DNA of 10,555 nucleotides from a bacterium (lineage in GTDB: Bacteria > Cyanobacteriota > Vampirovibrionia > Gastranaerophilales > Gastranaerophilaceae). The DNA is taken from the NCBI GenBank assembly GCA_017477685.1, contig JAFUUT010000328.1, positions 1 to 10,555 of the forward strand, in the 5' to 3' direction. The first letter of the stretch is position 1. Each line of letters begins with the position of its first letter. Shown here piece after piece: positions 1-6,218 of the stretch. A program made the position numbers and the translations under genes. The notes under the pieces were generated by a model. The model had not been told where the DNA came from and made no database searches. It saw nothing but the letters and a program-made list of their open reading frames with translations.

Positions 1-26
1 TTTACACATTAACCCTTTACGTATTA

Positions 27-35
27 ATTATAACA
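27..35 (-). promoter_or_regulatory. Possible leftward extended -10 promoter at window edge
   Basis: On the minus strand the sequence reads TGT followed by a perfect TATAAT, an extended -10 box. About 20 bases further left an ATG occurs at positions 9 to 7, preceded by AAAGGG at 18-13, so a leftward gene may start at the very edge. Only three codons (Met-Cys-Lys) are visible. No good -35 box is seen (TGGTAA at the 17-base spacing) and the gap between the purine-rich site and the ATG is short, so this is tentative in such an AT-rich stretch. Confidence 0.3.
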
Positions 36-163
36 TAAAAGTTTTTCCATTACCAGTTATAAAACCGGACAATATTTTTTTTTGTTAGTACAAAAGGCTT
101 TTTATTGTAAATTTTTGTTAAGATTATATGTTTTTATAATATTGTATTTTTTAAAATAAAATT

Positions 164-192
164 TTGACAAAATTTTGCGTTTTTATGATAAA
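164..192 (+). promoter_or_regulatory. Sigma70-type promoter for acsE
   Basis: A perfect TTGACA -35 box (164-169) is followed after 17 bases by GATAAA (187-192), which matches the -10 consensus at four of six positions. The predicted transcription start falls at about 199, which is essentially the acsE ATG at 201. The rest of 1-163 is AT-rich with no supportable gene. Confidence 0.6.
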
Positions 193-200
193 ATTTTTTT

Positions 201-1112
201 ATGATTTTAATTGGCGAAAACATACATATAATCTCTAAAAAGGTCAAAGAAGCTTTAGAAAAAAAAGACGAAAATTTTGTCAAAAATTTGATAAAAATTC
301 AAGAAAAAATGAATTGCATTGATTTGAATGTCGGGCCTGCAAAAGGAAAACTTGACAAGATTTTTGAATGGCTTTGTCCGTTAGTTGAAGGACAAAATAT
401 CTCTTTTGATTCTTCAAATTTTGATGCTATAGAAAGCGGGTTAAAGTTATTACATAATTGTACAAAGTGTTTCATAAACAGTTCTACTGCAGATAATGAC
501 AAACTGAGCAGGTTCTCTGATTTGGCAATGAAATACAATTGCAACCTGATTATACTTGCAATGAAAAGAGAAACAGGAATACCAAAAAGCGCCGAAGGAA
601 GAATGGAACATATCTTTGAAGCATATGAAAAATGTATTGAAAAAGGTATGGATTCTCAAAAAATATTCTTTGATCCGCTTGTATTGCCAATAAAAGTTGA
701 TAATACACAAGCAATTGAAGCATTGAATACTATAAAAATGGTAAATGAAAGTTTTGATCCGAAAGCAAATACTATCATAGGACTTTCAAACATCTCTAAC
801 GGAGTGCCTCAAGAAATTCGTCCGCTGATTAATAGAGTCTATTGTGCAATGGCTTTAGGTGCAGGATTGAACTCCGCAATTGTCGATGCAAAAGATTTTG
901 AACTTCAAAGAATAATAAATATAATAGAAAACAAAAAACCTAATTCAAGTACAGATGAACTTTATATTAAAATAGCAAATGCTATTGAAAATTTTGAAGA
1001 AATAGAAGAAATATCATTTGACAAAAATGATATTGAGCAGGAAAATATAATTAAAACAACAGCGATTTTATCAGGTAAAAAAATATACTCTGATAGCTTT
1101 GCACAAGTATAA
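201..1112 (+). CDS. acsE: AcsE-type methyltetrahydrofolate:corrinoid/iron-sulfur protein methyltransferase
   Basis: This enzyme moves the methyl group of methyl-tetrahydrofolate to the cobalt of a corrinoid/iron-sulfur protein, the cytosolic step that feeds acetyl-CoA synthase in the Wood-Ljungdahl pathway. The protein (303 aa) has a pterin-binding TIM barrel. The visible motifs are DLNVGP (41-46), FDSSN (69-73), INSST (92-96), FDPL (157-160) and GLSN (194-197), then RPLINR (207-212). Compared with my memory of the Moorella enzyme, D70, N93, D158 and N197 match its pterin-contacting D75, N96, D160 and N199, and the spacing from D158 to N197 is the same. The C-terminal IYSDSF matches the family's VYCDSF. 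An acidic insertion of about 40 residues lies at roughly 232-286, making the protein longer than the usual 260-270 aa. The ATG fits the family N-terminus (MLIIGERI-like), but no Shine-Dalgarno precedes it. A related corrinoid methyltransferase of the same fold is the main alternative. Confidence 0.85.
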   Translation: MILIGENIHIISKKVKEALEKKDENFVKNLIKIQEKMNCIDLNVGPAKGKLDKIFEWLCPLVEGQNISFDSSNFDAIESGLKLLHNCTKCFINSSTADNDKLSRFSDLAMKYNCNLIILAMKRETGIPKSAEGRMEHIFEAYEKCIEKGMDSQKIFFDPLVLPIKVDNTQAIEALNTIKMVNESFDPKANTIIGLSNISNGVPQEIRPLINRVYCAMALGAGLNSAIVDAKDFELQRIINIIENKKPNSSTDELYIKIANAIENFEEIEEISFDKNDIEQENIIKTTAILSGKKIYSDSFAQV

Positions 1113-1127
1113 AATTTATGGTATTAT
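1099..1127 (+). promoter_or_regulatory. Probable extended -10 promoter for the TPR gene
   Basis: TATTAT (1122-1127) is preceded directly by TGG, giving an extended -10. A weak -35, TTGCAC (1099-1104), lies 17 bases upstream inside the end of acsE. Transcription would start near 1134, about 20 bases before the ATG at 1154. This suggests that the TPR gene has its own promoter besides any readthrough from acsE. Confidence 0.45.
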
Positions 1128-1153
1128 TAGTCAGATAATTGAGTTTTAAGAAT

Positions 1154-3223
1154 ATGAAAATTAAGAAGAATTTATTAACGGCAATTTTAATATCAACACT
1201 GGCAGTATCAGGAACATGTGCAAATGCACAAATGTCCCCGCAAGCAAGTGTTTTGTATCAGGAAGCATGCAGCGCAGAACACCAGCAAGATTTGAAAGAA
1301 GCTATCTCAAAACTTGAACAGGCGATTGAGATTTCAGGCGGAGAGGCTATGCTTTATACTAAACTGGCAGGTATTTATGCAGAAATTGATGAGTATGACA
1401 AGGCTTTAGCGAATTATCAAAAAGTTATTGCCATAAATCCTGATGATGCTTTTATTTATATAAGTGTGGGAAGTATTTACGAAAGTCAAGGTAAGTATAA
1501 ACAGGCACTTGAAGCATACAACAAAGCTCTGGATATTTTCCCGGAATATAAATACAATTACTTCAATATTGGTAATGTACAGTACCAACTAGGCAATTAT
1601 AAAGAAGCCGTCAAAAATTATTCGGCATTCTTAGAAACATATTCCGGTCATTCAGAAGCAAGAGAAAACCTTGCAAATTCTTATCTGGCAGTAAAAGATT
1701 TCTCAAATGCCGAAAAACAATATTCACTAATATATGACAAAAATCCGGATTCTTTCAAGGATCAATACGGATACGGTATTTCATTATTGAATACAAATCA
1801 ACCCGATAAAGCCATTGCATTTTTGGAAAAAGCTATTGAAATAGATGCCGATAACAATGCGGCACATTTAGGACTTGCTCAAGCATATCAAGATTTAGGC
1901 AGAAATGATGTTGCATATCAACAATATCAAATTGTTCTTAAAAATGTTCCAAACCTAAACAATGTAAGATTGGATTATGCAAATCTTCTTGCGAACATGG
2001 ATAAAAATACCGAAGCATTAGAGCAGTACAACATGTACATAAAAGCATATCCGGAAGACGTAAAAGGTTATATTGCAATTGCGGAAACTTATCAGGATTT
2101 AAAAAATTATGATAAAGCGATTGAGAATTTCTTAACAGCTCAAAGCAAGGACCCTGACAACATAGAAACCAAAAAGAGCCTTGCAAATTGTTACCACAAC
2201 AAAAAAGATTATGATGATGCCTTAAAATATTATGATGAAATACTTGAAGTTCAACCGGATGACTTTAACGTAAAATTCAACAGGGCGCTTGCATTACACG
2301 CATTAAAACAATACGATAAAGCAATCACATCATACAAAGAACTTTTGAATATTAAAAATGAAAAATCAATAAAAGAGAATTTAAATAATGCTTTAGTTTC
2401 ACAGGGACATGAACTTGTTGAAGACAAAGATTATAAAAATGCAATTTCAATATTCAAAGAAGCCATAAAAGGCGGCTACAATGACGGATACGTATATTAT
2501 GGTCTGGCAAGAGCGTACAAAGGGCTTGGAGAAAACAGCAAAGCCTCAGACAATTATGAAAAAGCAATTTCAATAAATCCTGAAAAAACTTTGTACAGCG
2601 CAGAATACAGTGATTTCATTTCTTCGCTTTATTCTTCACAAATCAATGTTCAAACTCTTGAACAACCAAAAGAACTTCCATCTATCAATTTGAGCATGGA
2701 TAATCAAAATGATGTAAAGAAAGCTGATTCAAAACAACAAACATCATCCGTCGCAATAAAAAAGAATGAGGACTTCATTGCAGAGGGTGATAAAAATTAC
2801 AAGAGCAACAACTATGATGCCGCTGTAAAAAATTATCAAGATGCACTACAGCTTGTACCGGACGATGAAGTAACTTTGTTAAAGATTGGTAATATCTACA
2901 AATTAAAAGAAGATAACACTAAAGCAATCAACTTCTATCAAAAAGCTATCATAGTCAATCCTGATTACACGGACGGATGGTTTAATCTTGGACTTGCATA
3001 TGCGAACGAAAATAATTTAATTGAATCTGAAAAAAGTTTTGAAAAAGTAATAGAACTTGATTCTGATTACAATTTTGGGTATGCATATTATGCACTCGCA
3101 ATGGCATTGGAGCATCAAGGTAAAAAATCAGAAGCAATTAAGAATTACAAAACCTTTATCAAACATAATAATGACAAAGATTTGATAAACTCTGTTCAGG
3201 AAAAGATTAAAGAATTACAATAA
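1154..3223 (+). CDS. Secreted tetratricopeptide-repeat protein, about 17 TPRs
   Basis: The protein (689 aa from this ATG) starts with a Sec signal peptide: a KIKK positive segment, a hydrophobic core, and a likely cleavage after ANA near residue 25. The rest is almost entirely 34-residue TPR units of the form YxxLGxxYxxxxxYxxAxxxYxxAIxxxPxx. I count about 13 units up to residue 490, then a polar Gln/Ser/Lys-rich linker (roughly 496-538), then four more. TPR solenoids are protein-docking scaffolds, so a periplasmic or surface assembly role is inferred; no catalytic domain is visible and no precise family is recognised. A TTG five codons upstream (1139) could also start the frame. The ATG is preferred because the signal peptide begins there and the TTG sits only about 5 bases after the predicted transcription start. 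The lipoprotein-like gene follows after 6 bases. Confidence 0.85.
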   Translation: MKIKKNLLTAILISTLAVSGTCANAQMSPQASVLYQEACSAEHQQDLKEAISKLEQAIEISGGEAMLYTKLAGIYAEIDEYDKALANYQKVIAINPDDAFIYISVGSIYESQGKYKQALEAYNKALDIFPEYKYNYFNIGNVQYQLGNYKEAVKNYSAFLETYSGHSEARENLANSYLAVKDFSNAEKQYSLIYDKNPDSFKDQYGYGISLLNTNQPDKAIAFLEKAIEIDADNNAAHLGLAQAYQDLGRNDVAYQQYQIVLKNVPNLNNVRLDYANLLANMDKNTEALEQYNMYIKAYPEDVKGYIAIAETYQDLKNYDKAIENFLTAQSKDPDNIETKKSLANCYHNKKDYDDALKYYDEILEVQPDDFNVKFNRALALHALKQYDKAITSYKELLNIKNEKSIKENLNNALVSQGHELVEDKDYKNAISIFKEAIKGGYNDGYVYYGLARAYKGLGENSKASDNYEKAISINPEKTLYSAEYSDFISSLYSSQINVQTLEQPKELPSINLSMDNQNDVKKADSKQQTSSVAIKKNEDFIAEGDKNYKSNNYDAAVKNYQDALQLVPDDEVTLLKIGNIYKLKEDNTKAINFYQKAIIVNPDYTDGWFNLGLAYANENNLIESEKSFEKVIELDSDYNFGYAYYALAMALEHQGKKSEAIKNYKTFIKHNNDKDLINSVQEKIKELQ

Positions 3224-3229
3224 GGTATT

Positions 3230-3637
3230 ATGATAAAGAAATTACTATTAACAATAACAATGCTTTTTGTAATGGCGTTTACTTGCGCATGCGACAGTAG
3301 CCAATCTTATATTGTCTTCAACAAGCACCCGTTTACAAGTGAGACTATGACATCTTCGACAAATGTCTTTTCACCGGGGGAAAGGATTTATTACCTTATA
3401 ACAACCCCTCAAACTGTAGAAACAAAAAGATTTTTAATCCAAGTTTATAAAATGGGTGATAAAGAGAGACTGGGATATGATTTAGTATGGGGAAAGCAAG
3501 TCAAAATTCGTGATGAACAGGTATATTATTATACTGATTATATTGTTTTGAATGAACGAGGAGCGTACGTAATGAATGCATACTCCAAAGATAACCCTAC
3601 ACAACTTTTATCATCTAACGAATTCTACATCAAATAG
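3230..3637 (+). CDS. Small exported lipoprotein-like protein of unknown function
   Basis: The product (135 aa) opens with MIKK, a hydrophobic stretch (residues 5-18) and then TCACDSS. This looks like a signal peptide with a lipidation cysteine at C21 (or C19). The lipobox is not ideal (Thr-Cys-Ala before C21), so simple secretion is possible. The mature part is rich in alternating hydrophobic and aromatic residues (for example RIYYLIT, QVYYYTDYIVL, AYVMNAYS), suggesting a beta-sandwich of Ig-like type; that fold is an inference. The gene starts 6 bases after the TPR gene, with a weak TAAGG site overlapping the upstream stop, so the two are probably co-transcribed and may act together in the envelope. 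I do not recognise a named family. Confidence 0.75.
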   Translation: MIKKLLLTITMLFVMAFTCACDSSQSYIVFNKHPFTSETMTSSTNVFSPGERIYYLITTPQTVETKRFLIQVYKMGDKERLGYDLVWGKQVKIRDEQVYYYTDYIVLNERGAYVMNAYSKDNPTQLLSSNEFYIK

Positions 3638-3733
3638 AAGTTGGGTGAGGGGCTAGGTAAAAATGAGGAGCGTTTATACATACCCCCATGACACCTGAAC
3701 AGATCTTATTGTCCTTGAGAGGACAAAATAAAA

Positions 3734-3754
3734 GGCGGACAAATTATGTCCGCC
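3734..3754 (-). terminator. Hairpin terminator between convergent genes
   Basis: A perfect 7-bp GC-rich stem (GGCGGAC at 3734-3740 with GTCCGCC at 3748-3754) encloses a 7-base loop. Read on the minus strand it is followed by TTTTATTTTG, a proper U-rich tail, so it should end the yggS-sepF transcript. On the plus strand only GGATTTA follows, so it would be weaker for the TPR-lipoprotein transcript. A second small stem (TTGTCC 3709-3714 with GGACAA 3721-3726) lies beside it and shares the GTCC/GGAC core. Confidence 0.75.
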
Positions 3755-3791
3755 GGATTTACAAACTATCTCTTCTCATTCCAAAATTATT

Positions 3792-4283
3792 CTATTGCAG
3801 AGAAGTTCTCCACAAAGAATCATTAAACTTGTTTTGTTGATTATTTATTTCATCAGCTGACAAAGCAACGTTATGAGGAGCAAAAACAAATACTCTGTCG
3901 CCAACTTTTTTAGGTTTACCGTTCAAAGCTTGAGAAGCACCGCAAACAAAGTCAATAGTTCTTTGAGATTGTTCATTATCAAGCAAGTGAAGGTTTAGCA
4001 TAACAATTTTTCTATCTTTTAGGTGTTGAACAATTGTAGCAGCATCATCAAATGAACGAGGTTCAATTACAACAACTTCATTTCCGCCTCTGTTAAAGGT
4101 TGGATGATCAACAACTTTTGGACGTTCAGGGAATCTTTCAACAGGTACAGGGGCTTTTACCGCACTGCCATCTTCTTCTTCATAATATTCTTCTTCGTTT
4201 ATAACATCAAACGGATCTTCTTCACCGCGAAAACCGTCCATTACAAAATCTACAACCTTTTTAAAACTTTCTGCAATTGCCAC
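3792..4283 (-). CDS. sepF: Cell division protein SepF
   Basis: SepF tethers FtsZ filaments to the membrane and helps assemble the division septum; in cyanobacteria it is also called Cdv2. The product (163 aa from a GTG start) has an amphipathic N-terminal helix, an acidic linker (GEEDPF to YYEEEDGS), and the SepF core starting at EVVVIEPRSFDDA, with IVMLNLHLLD, QRTIDFVCGASQAL and VGDRVFVFAP. A short polar tail extends past the core. The GTG at 4283 is chosen over the ATG at 4322 because a strong GGAGGAG site sits 7 bases before it, it removes an overlap with yggS, and it gives the expected short membrane-targeting N-terminus. It is the second gene of the yggS-sepF operon. Confidence 0.9.
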   Translation of the reverse strand: MAIAESFKKVVDFVMDGFRGEEDPFDVINEEEYYEEEDGSAVKAPVPVERFPERPKVVDHPTFNRGGNEVVVIEPRSFDDAATIVQHLKDRKIVMLNLHLLDNEQSQRTIDFVCGASQALNGKPKKVGDRVFVFAPHNVALSADEINNQQNKFNDSLWRTSLQ

Positions 4284-4290
4284 CTTTGTT

Positions 4291-4297
4291 CTCCTCC
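4291..4297 (-). promoter_or_regulatory. Ribosome binding site deciding the sepF start
   Basis: On the minus strand GGAGGAG lies just beyond the yggS stop codon and 7 bases before GTG (4283-4281). It is the strongest Shine-Dalgarno site in the window and marks the GTG as the real sepF start. Confidence 0.8.
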
Positions 4298-4299
4298 GT

Positions 4300-4962
4300 T
4301 TATTCAAATAGTTTTCTACCAATCCTTAGCATTGTCGAACCGTTACGAGCTGCTATTTTATAATCCTGACTCATACCCATTGATATTTCCTTCAAATCGC
4401 AATTATATCTTTTATTTAACTCATTTCTAATATCGACTACTCCTGAAAATAACTTTTCAAGTTCATCTTGCGGGGCTCCTAATGGGGCCATGTTCATAAT
4501 CCCGACGATTTCTGTTCCTGAAAGACTACTCAAAGACTCAAACTGAGAAAGCAATTTGTCAGGCGAAAATCCAAATTTTTGTTCTTCGTTCGCATTGTTA
4601 ACCTGCAAAAGAATTTTTTGTTTAACCCCAAGTTCCAATGCTCTTTGAGAAATACATTGTGCCAACTTTAACGAATCAACAGAATGTATATATTCAAAAA
4701 CACAGACAACGTGCTTTACTTTATTAGTTTGAAGATGACCGATAAAGTGAAAAGTGGAATTCTGTCTGATTTCTTGAGACAAAGTTTCAATCTTTTCGCA
4801 CGCTTCCAGCGCTCTGGATTCTCCGAAATCACGTAATCCGGCTTTGTATGCAGCTTCTATTGCATCCTTGCCGAAATACTTCGTAATTGCGATTATTTTA
4901 GGTTTACAAGGTTCGATTTCTTCTTGTATTCGTAGAAGATTCTCCACTACTGTTTCATACAT
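4300..4962 (-). CDS. yggS: YggS/PipY-family pyridoxal phosphate homeostasis protein
   Basis: This cytosolic single-domain PLP-binding protein (220 aa, normal family length) helps keep vitamin B6 and amino/keto acid pools balanced and has no known enzymatic reaction. The PLP lysine is K28 in IIAITKYF, matching the usual AVSKTK. Other signatures are AGLRDFGESRALE, FHFIGHLQTNKVK, IHSVDSLKLA, LLQVNNANEEQKFGF and, near the end, SMGMSQDYKIAARNGSTMLR in sequence with IGRKLF, which bind the PLP phosphate in this family. The ATG follows an AGAGGTGA site 7 bases upstream. It is the first gene of an operon with sepF, an arrangement known in cyanobacteria (pipY-sepF) and Gram-positives; the proC and pipX genes often present in cyanobacteria are absent here. 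Confidence 0.93.
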   Translation of the reverse strand: MYETVVENLLRIQEEIEPCKPKIIAITKYFGKDAIEAAYKAGLRDFGESRALEACEKIETLSQEIRQNSTFHFIGHLQTNKVKHVVCVFEYIHSVDSLKLAQCISQRALELGVKQKILLQVNNANEEQKFGFSPDKLLSQFESLSSLSGTEIVGIMNMAPLGAPQDELEKLFSGVVDIRNELNKRYNCDLKEISMGMSQDYKIAARNGSTMLRIGRKLFE

Positions 4963-4983
4963 TAATCATTCACCTCTACAAGA

Positions 4984-5010
4984 AAATATGCCCATGCCAT
5001 GAGCATATTT
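4984..5010 (-). other. Stem-loop at the 5' end of the yggS-sepF transcript
   Basis: AAATATGC (4984-4991) and GCATATTT (5003-5010) form a perfect 8-bp stem with an 11-base loop. With the predicted start near 5006 the stem would lie at the very 5' end of the mRNA, about 20 bases before the ribosome binding site. A role in protecting the transcript or in protein binding is possible but inferred. Confidence 0.5.
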
Positions 5011-5012
5011 CA

Positions 5013-5041
5013 ATTGTACCTTATGTTTTTAGGATGTCCAA
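5013..5041 (-). promoter_or_regulatory. Promoter of yggS-sepF
   Basis: On the minus strand TTGGAC (5041-5036) and TACAAT (5018-5013) are separated by exactly 17 bases, a near-consensus sigma70 promoter. The predicted start near 5006 gives a leader of about 44 bases before the yggS ATG. Confidence 0.75.
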
Positions 5042-5083
5042 AATATTTATTCAATCTACATCATTTGTATGAGATGAATTCCC

Positions 5084-5108
5084 GAAACCATGAATATACC
5101 ATGGTTTC
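5084..5108. other. Perfect 9-bp hairpin in the yggS-zupT spacer
   Basis: GAAACCATG (5084-5092) and CATGGTTTC (5100-5108) form a perfect stem with a 7-base loop. On the plus strand it is followed by AGACTTTTA, a weak T-run. No coding gene is seen in 4963-5307; this is one of several inverted repeats there and may be part of a small RNA or leader. Confidence 0.55.
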
Positions 5109-5173
5109 AGACTTTTATACGCAAAGCGAAACAGCTTAACAATTCTTAATATCGAATAAATCTTATCCGCCTG

Positions 5174-5205
5174 AAAGGCATGCTATTACTCAAGAGCATG
5201 CCTTT
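5174..5205 (+). terminator. Terminator-like hairpin in a divergent spacer
   Basis: AAAGGCATGCT (5174-5184) pairs perfectly with AGCATGCCTTT (5195-5205) around a 10-base loop, then TTGAT follows, so the plus strand has a short T-run of four. The flanking genes diverge (yggS leftward, zupT rightward), so no annotated gene needs ending here. It could close a small RNA, attenuate a long zupT leader, or be a structural site. The stem is clear; the terminator role is inferred. Confidence 0.55.
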
Positions 5206-5218
5206 TGATAAAAATTTC

Positions 5219-5236
5219 ATCAATCTCGAGATTGAT
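5219..5236. promoter_or_regulatory. 18-bp perfect palindrome upstream of zupT (candidate operator)
   Basis: ATCAATCTCGAGATTGAT is a perfect dyad with no loop, 71 bases before the zupT ATG. The lack of a loop favours a protein dimer site over an RNA hairpin. A metal-responsive repressor would fit a metal transporter gene, but no regulator can be named from the sequence. Confidence 0.5.
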
Positions 5237-5267
5237 ATAAAAATTTAGCAAAACTTTAAAAAAAAAC

Positions 5268-5280
5268 TTTTTATGATAAA
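5268..5280 (+). promoter_or_regulatory. Possible -10 region of zupT
   Basis: TTTTTATGATAAA contains TATGAT (5272-5277), a good -10 box, and is identical over 13 bases to the acsE -10 region (180-192). No convincing -35 is seen at the right distance, so an activator or alternative sigma factor may be needed. The site lies about 30 bases before the ATG. Confidence 0.4.
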
Positions 5281-5307
5281 CTTGAAAACGCAAAGGAAAA
5301 AGCCAAA

Positions 5308-6117
5308 ATGTACATACCCGAAAATATTGGAATAGCGTTTAGTTTAACAATGCTTGCAGGTCTAACGACAGCAATCGGTGGAGCTATAGCGTTTGTGACA
5401 AAAAAAGACAATTTAAAAGTCTTGTCTTTGGGACTTGGGTTCAGCGCAGGAGTAATGATATTTATTTCCTTGGTGGACATAATTCCTGAGGCAAATAAGA
5501 TGCTGCAGGCAAATTTCGGAGACTCATATAAATGGCTTGTATTTGGCGGATTTATACTTGGGCTTTTAATTTCGGTTATAATAGACTATTTTTTACCTGA
5601 TCACGTAGATACAGACGAACTTTTGCACCCTGATGCTCCGGAGGAAGATAATCATTACAAACATTATAAACTTCAAAGAGCAGGGATTTTGACAGCTGTC
5701 GCAATTTGTGTCCACAATTTTCCGGAAGGTATGGCAACATTTTTAACTACCACCCAAAACATAACACTCGGGATTTCTGTTGCACTTGCAATTGCGATAC
5801 ATAACATTCCGGAAGGGATAGCGGTTGCGCTCCCGATATATCACTCAACCGGTAAAAAACGCTATGCAATGCTATATGCTGCAATGTCAGGAATAACAGA
5901 GCCTATCGGCGCACTTGTCGGAATGTTTATATTTGGTTTGTTTGTCCCGCAAATTATGGTAGGATGCCTGATGGCAATGGTTGCAGGAATAATGACATAC
6001 ATATCTTTTGATACATTACTTCCTCTTGCAAAAGAGTACGGCAACTGGCACCTGTCAATTGTCGGGATAATGTCGGGTATTTTGTTCATTTGGTTGAGTT
6101 TGATACTGCTTGGTTAG
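5308..6117 (+). CDS. zupT: ZIP-family divalent metal transporter (ZupT type)
   Basis: ZIP proteins import Zn2+ and related divalent metals (Fe2+, Mn2+, Co2+) across the inner membrane. The product (269 aa; E. coli ZupT is about 257) has roughly eight hydrophobic segments. The metal-site motifs of transmembrane helices 4 and 5 are intact: HNFPEG at 136-141 and HNIPEG at 165-170, followed by ITEPIGA (196-202). A His/Asp/Glu-rich cytoplasmic loop (about 98-122, with HPDAPEEDNHYKH) is the usual variable metal-binding loop. AAAGGA at 5292-5297 lies 10 bases before the ATG. It appears to be a single-gene unit, with rplI beginning 101 bases later. Metal preference cannot be read from sequence; nickel or cobalt relevance to the nearby corrinoid and CODH-linked genes is speculation. 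Confidence 0.92.
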   Translation: MYIPENIGIAFSLTMLAGLTTAIGGAIAFVTKKDNLKVLSLGLGFSAGVMIFISLVDIIPEANKMLQANFGDSYKWLVFGGFILGLLISVIIDYFLPDHVDTDELLHPDAPEEDNHYKHYKLQRAGILTAVAICVHNFPEGMATFLTTTQNITLGISVALAIAIHNIPEGIAVALPIYHSTGKKRYAMLYAAMSGITEPIGALVGMFIFGLFVPQIMVGCLMAMVAGIMTYISFDTLLPLAKEYGNWHLSIVGIMSGILFIWLSLILLG

Positions 6118-6203
6118 GATTTAACTTAACAAATATACAAACCCCCTCGACAAAAAATCATGTTTGTTGTACGTTAAGGCTACATGCGGAAATATAAATA
6201 TTT

Positions 6204-6210
6204 AAAGGAG
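6204..6210 (+). promoter_or_regulatory. Ribosome binding site of rplI
   Basis: AAAGGAG stands 8 bases before the rplI ATG, a near-ideal Shine-Dalgarno, in keeping with a highly expressed ribosomal protein. Confidence 0.8.
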
Positions 6211-6218
6211 AAATAGAA

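Noticed and set aside
158..178. Direct repeat of AAAATTTTG around the acsE -35 box as an operator
   Set aside because: In such AT-rich sequence this repeat is expected by chance and only one pair is present.
1139..1153. TTG start five codons upstream for the TPR protein
   Set aside because: The signal peptide begins naturally at ATG 1154 and the TTG lies almost on the predicted transcription start.
3663..3698. Tiny 11-codon frame (MRSVYTYPHDT) after a purine-rich stretch between lipoprotein gene and terminator
   Set aside because: Too short and without similarity to anything known; the preceding GAGGGG is too far from the ATG to be a convincing ribosome site.
3688..3840. 50-residue plus-strand frame starting MTPEQILLSL
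   Set aside because: It runs through the terminator hairpin and into the antisense of the sepF 3' end, and no ribosome site precedes it.
5023..5139. 38-residue plus-strand frame in the yggS-zupT spacer
   Set aside because: No ribosome binding site, it overlaps the yggS promoter in antisense, and it spans a perfect hairpin.
6148..6177. Promoter for rplI from TCGACA with TACGTT 17 bases later
   Set aside because: The -10 matches the consensus at only three positions, so it is not better than background.
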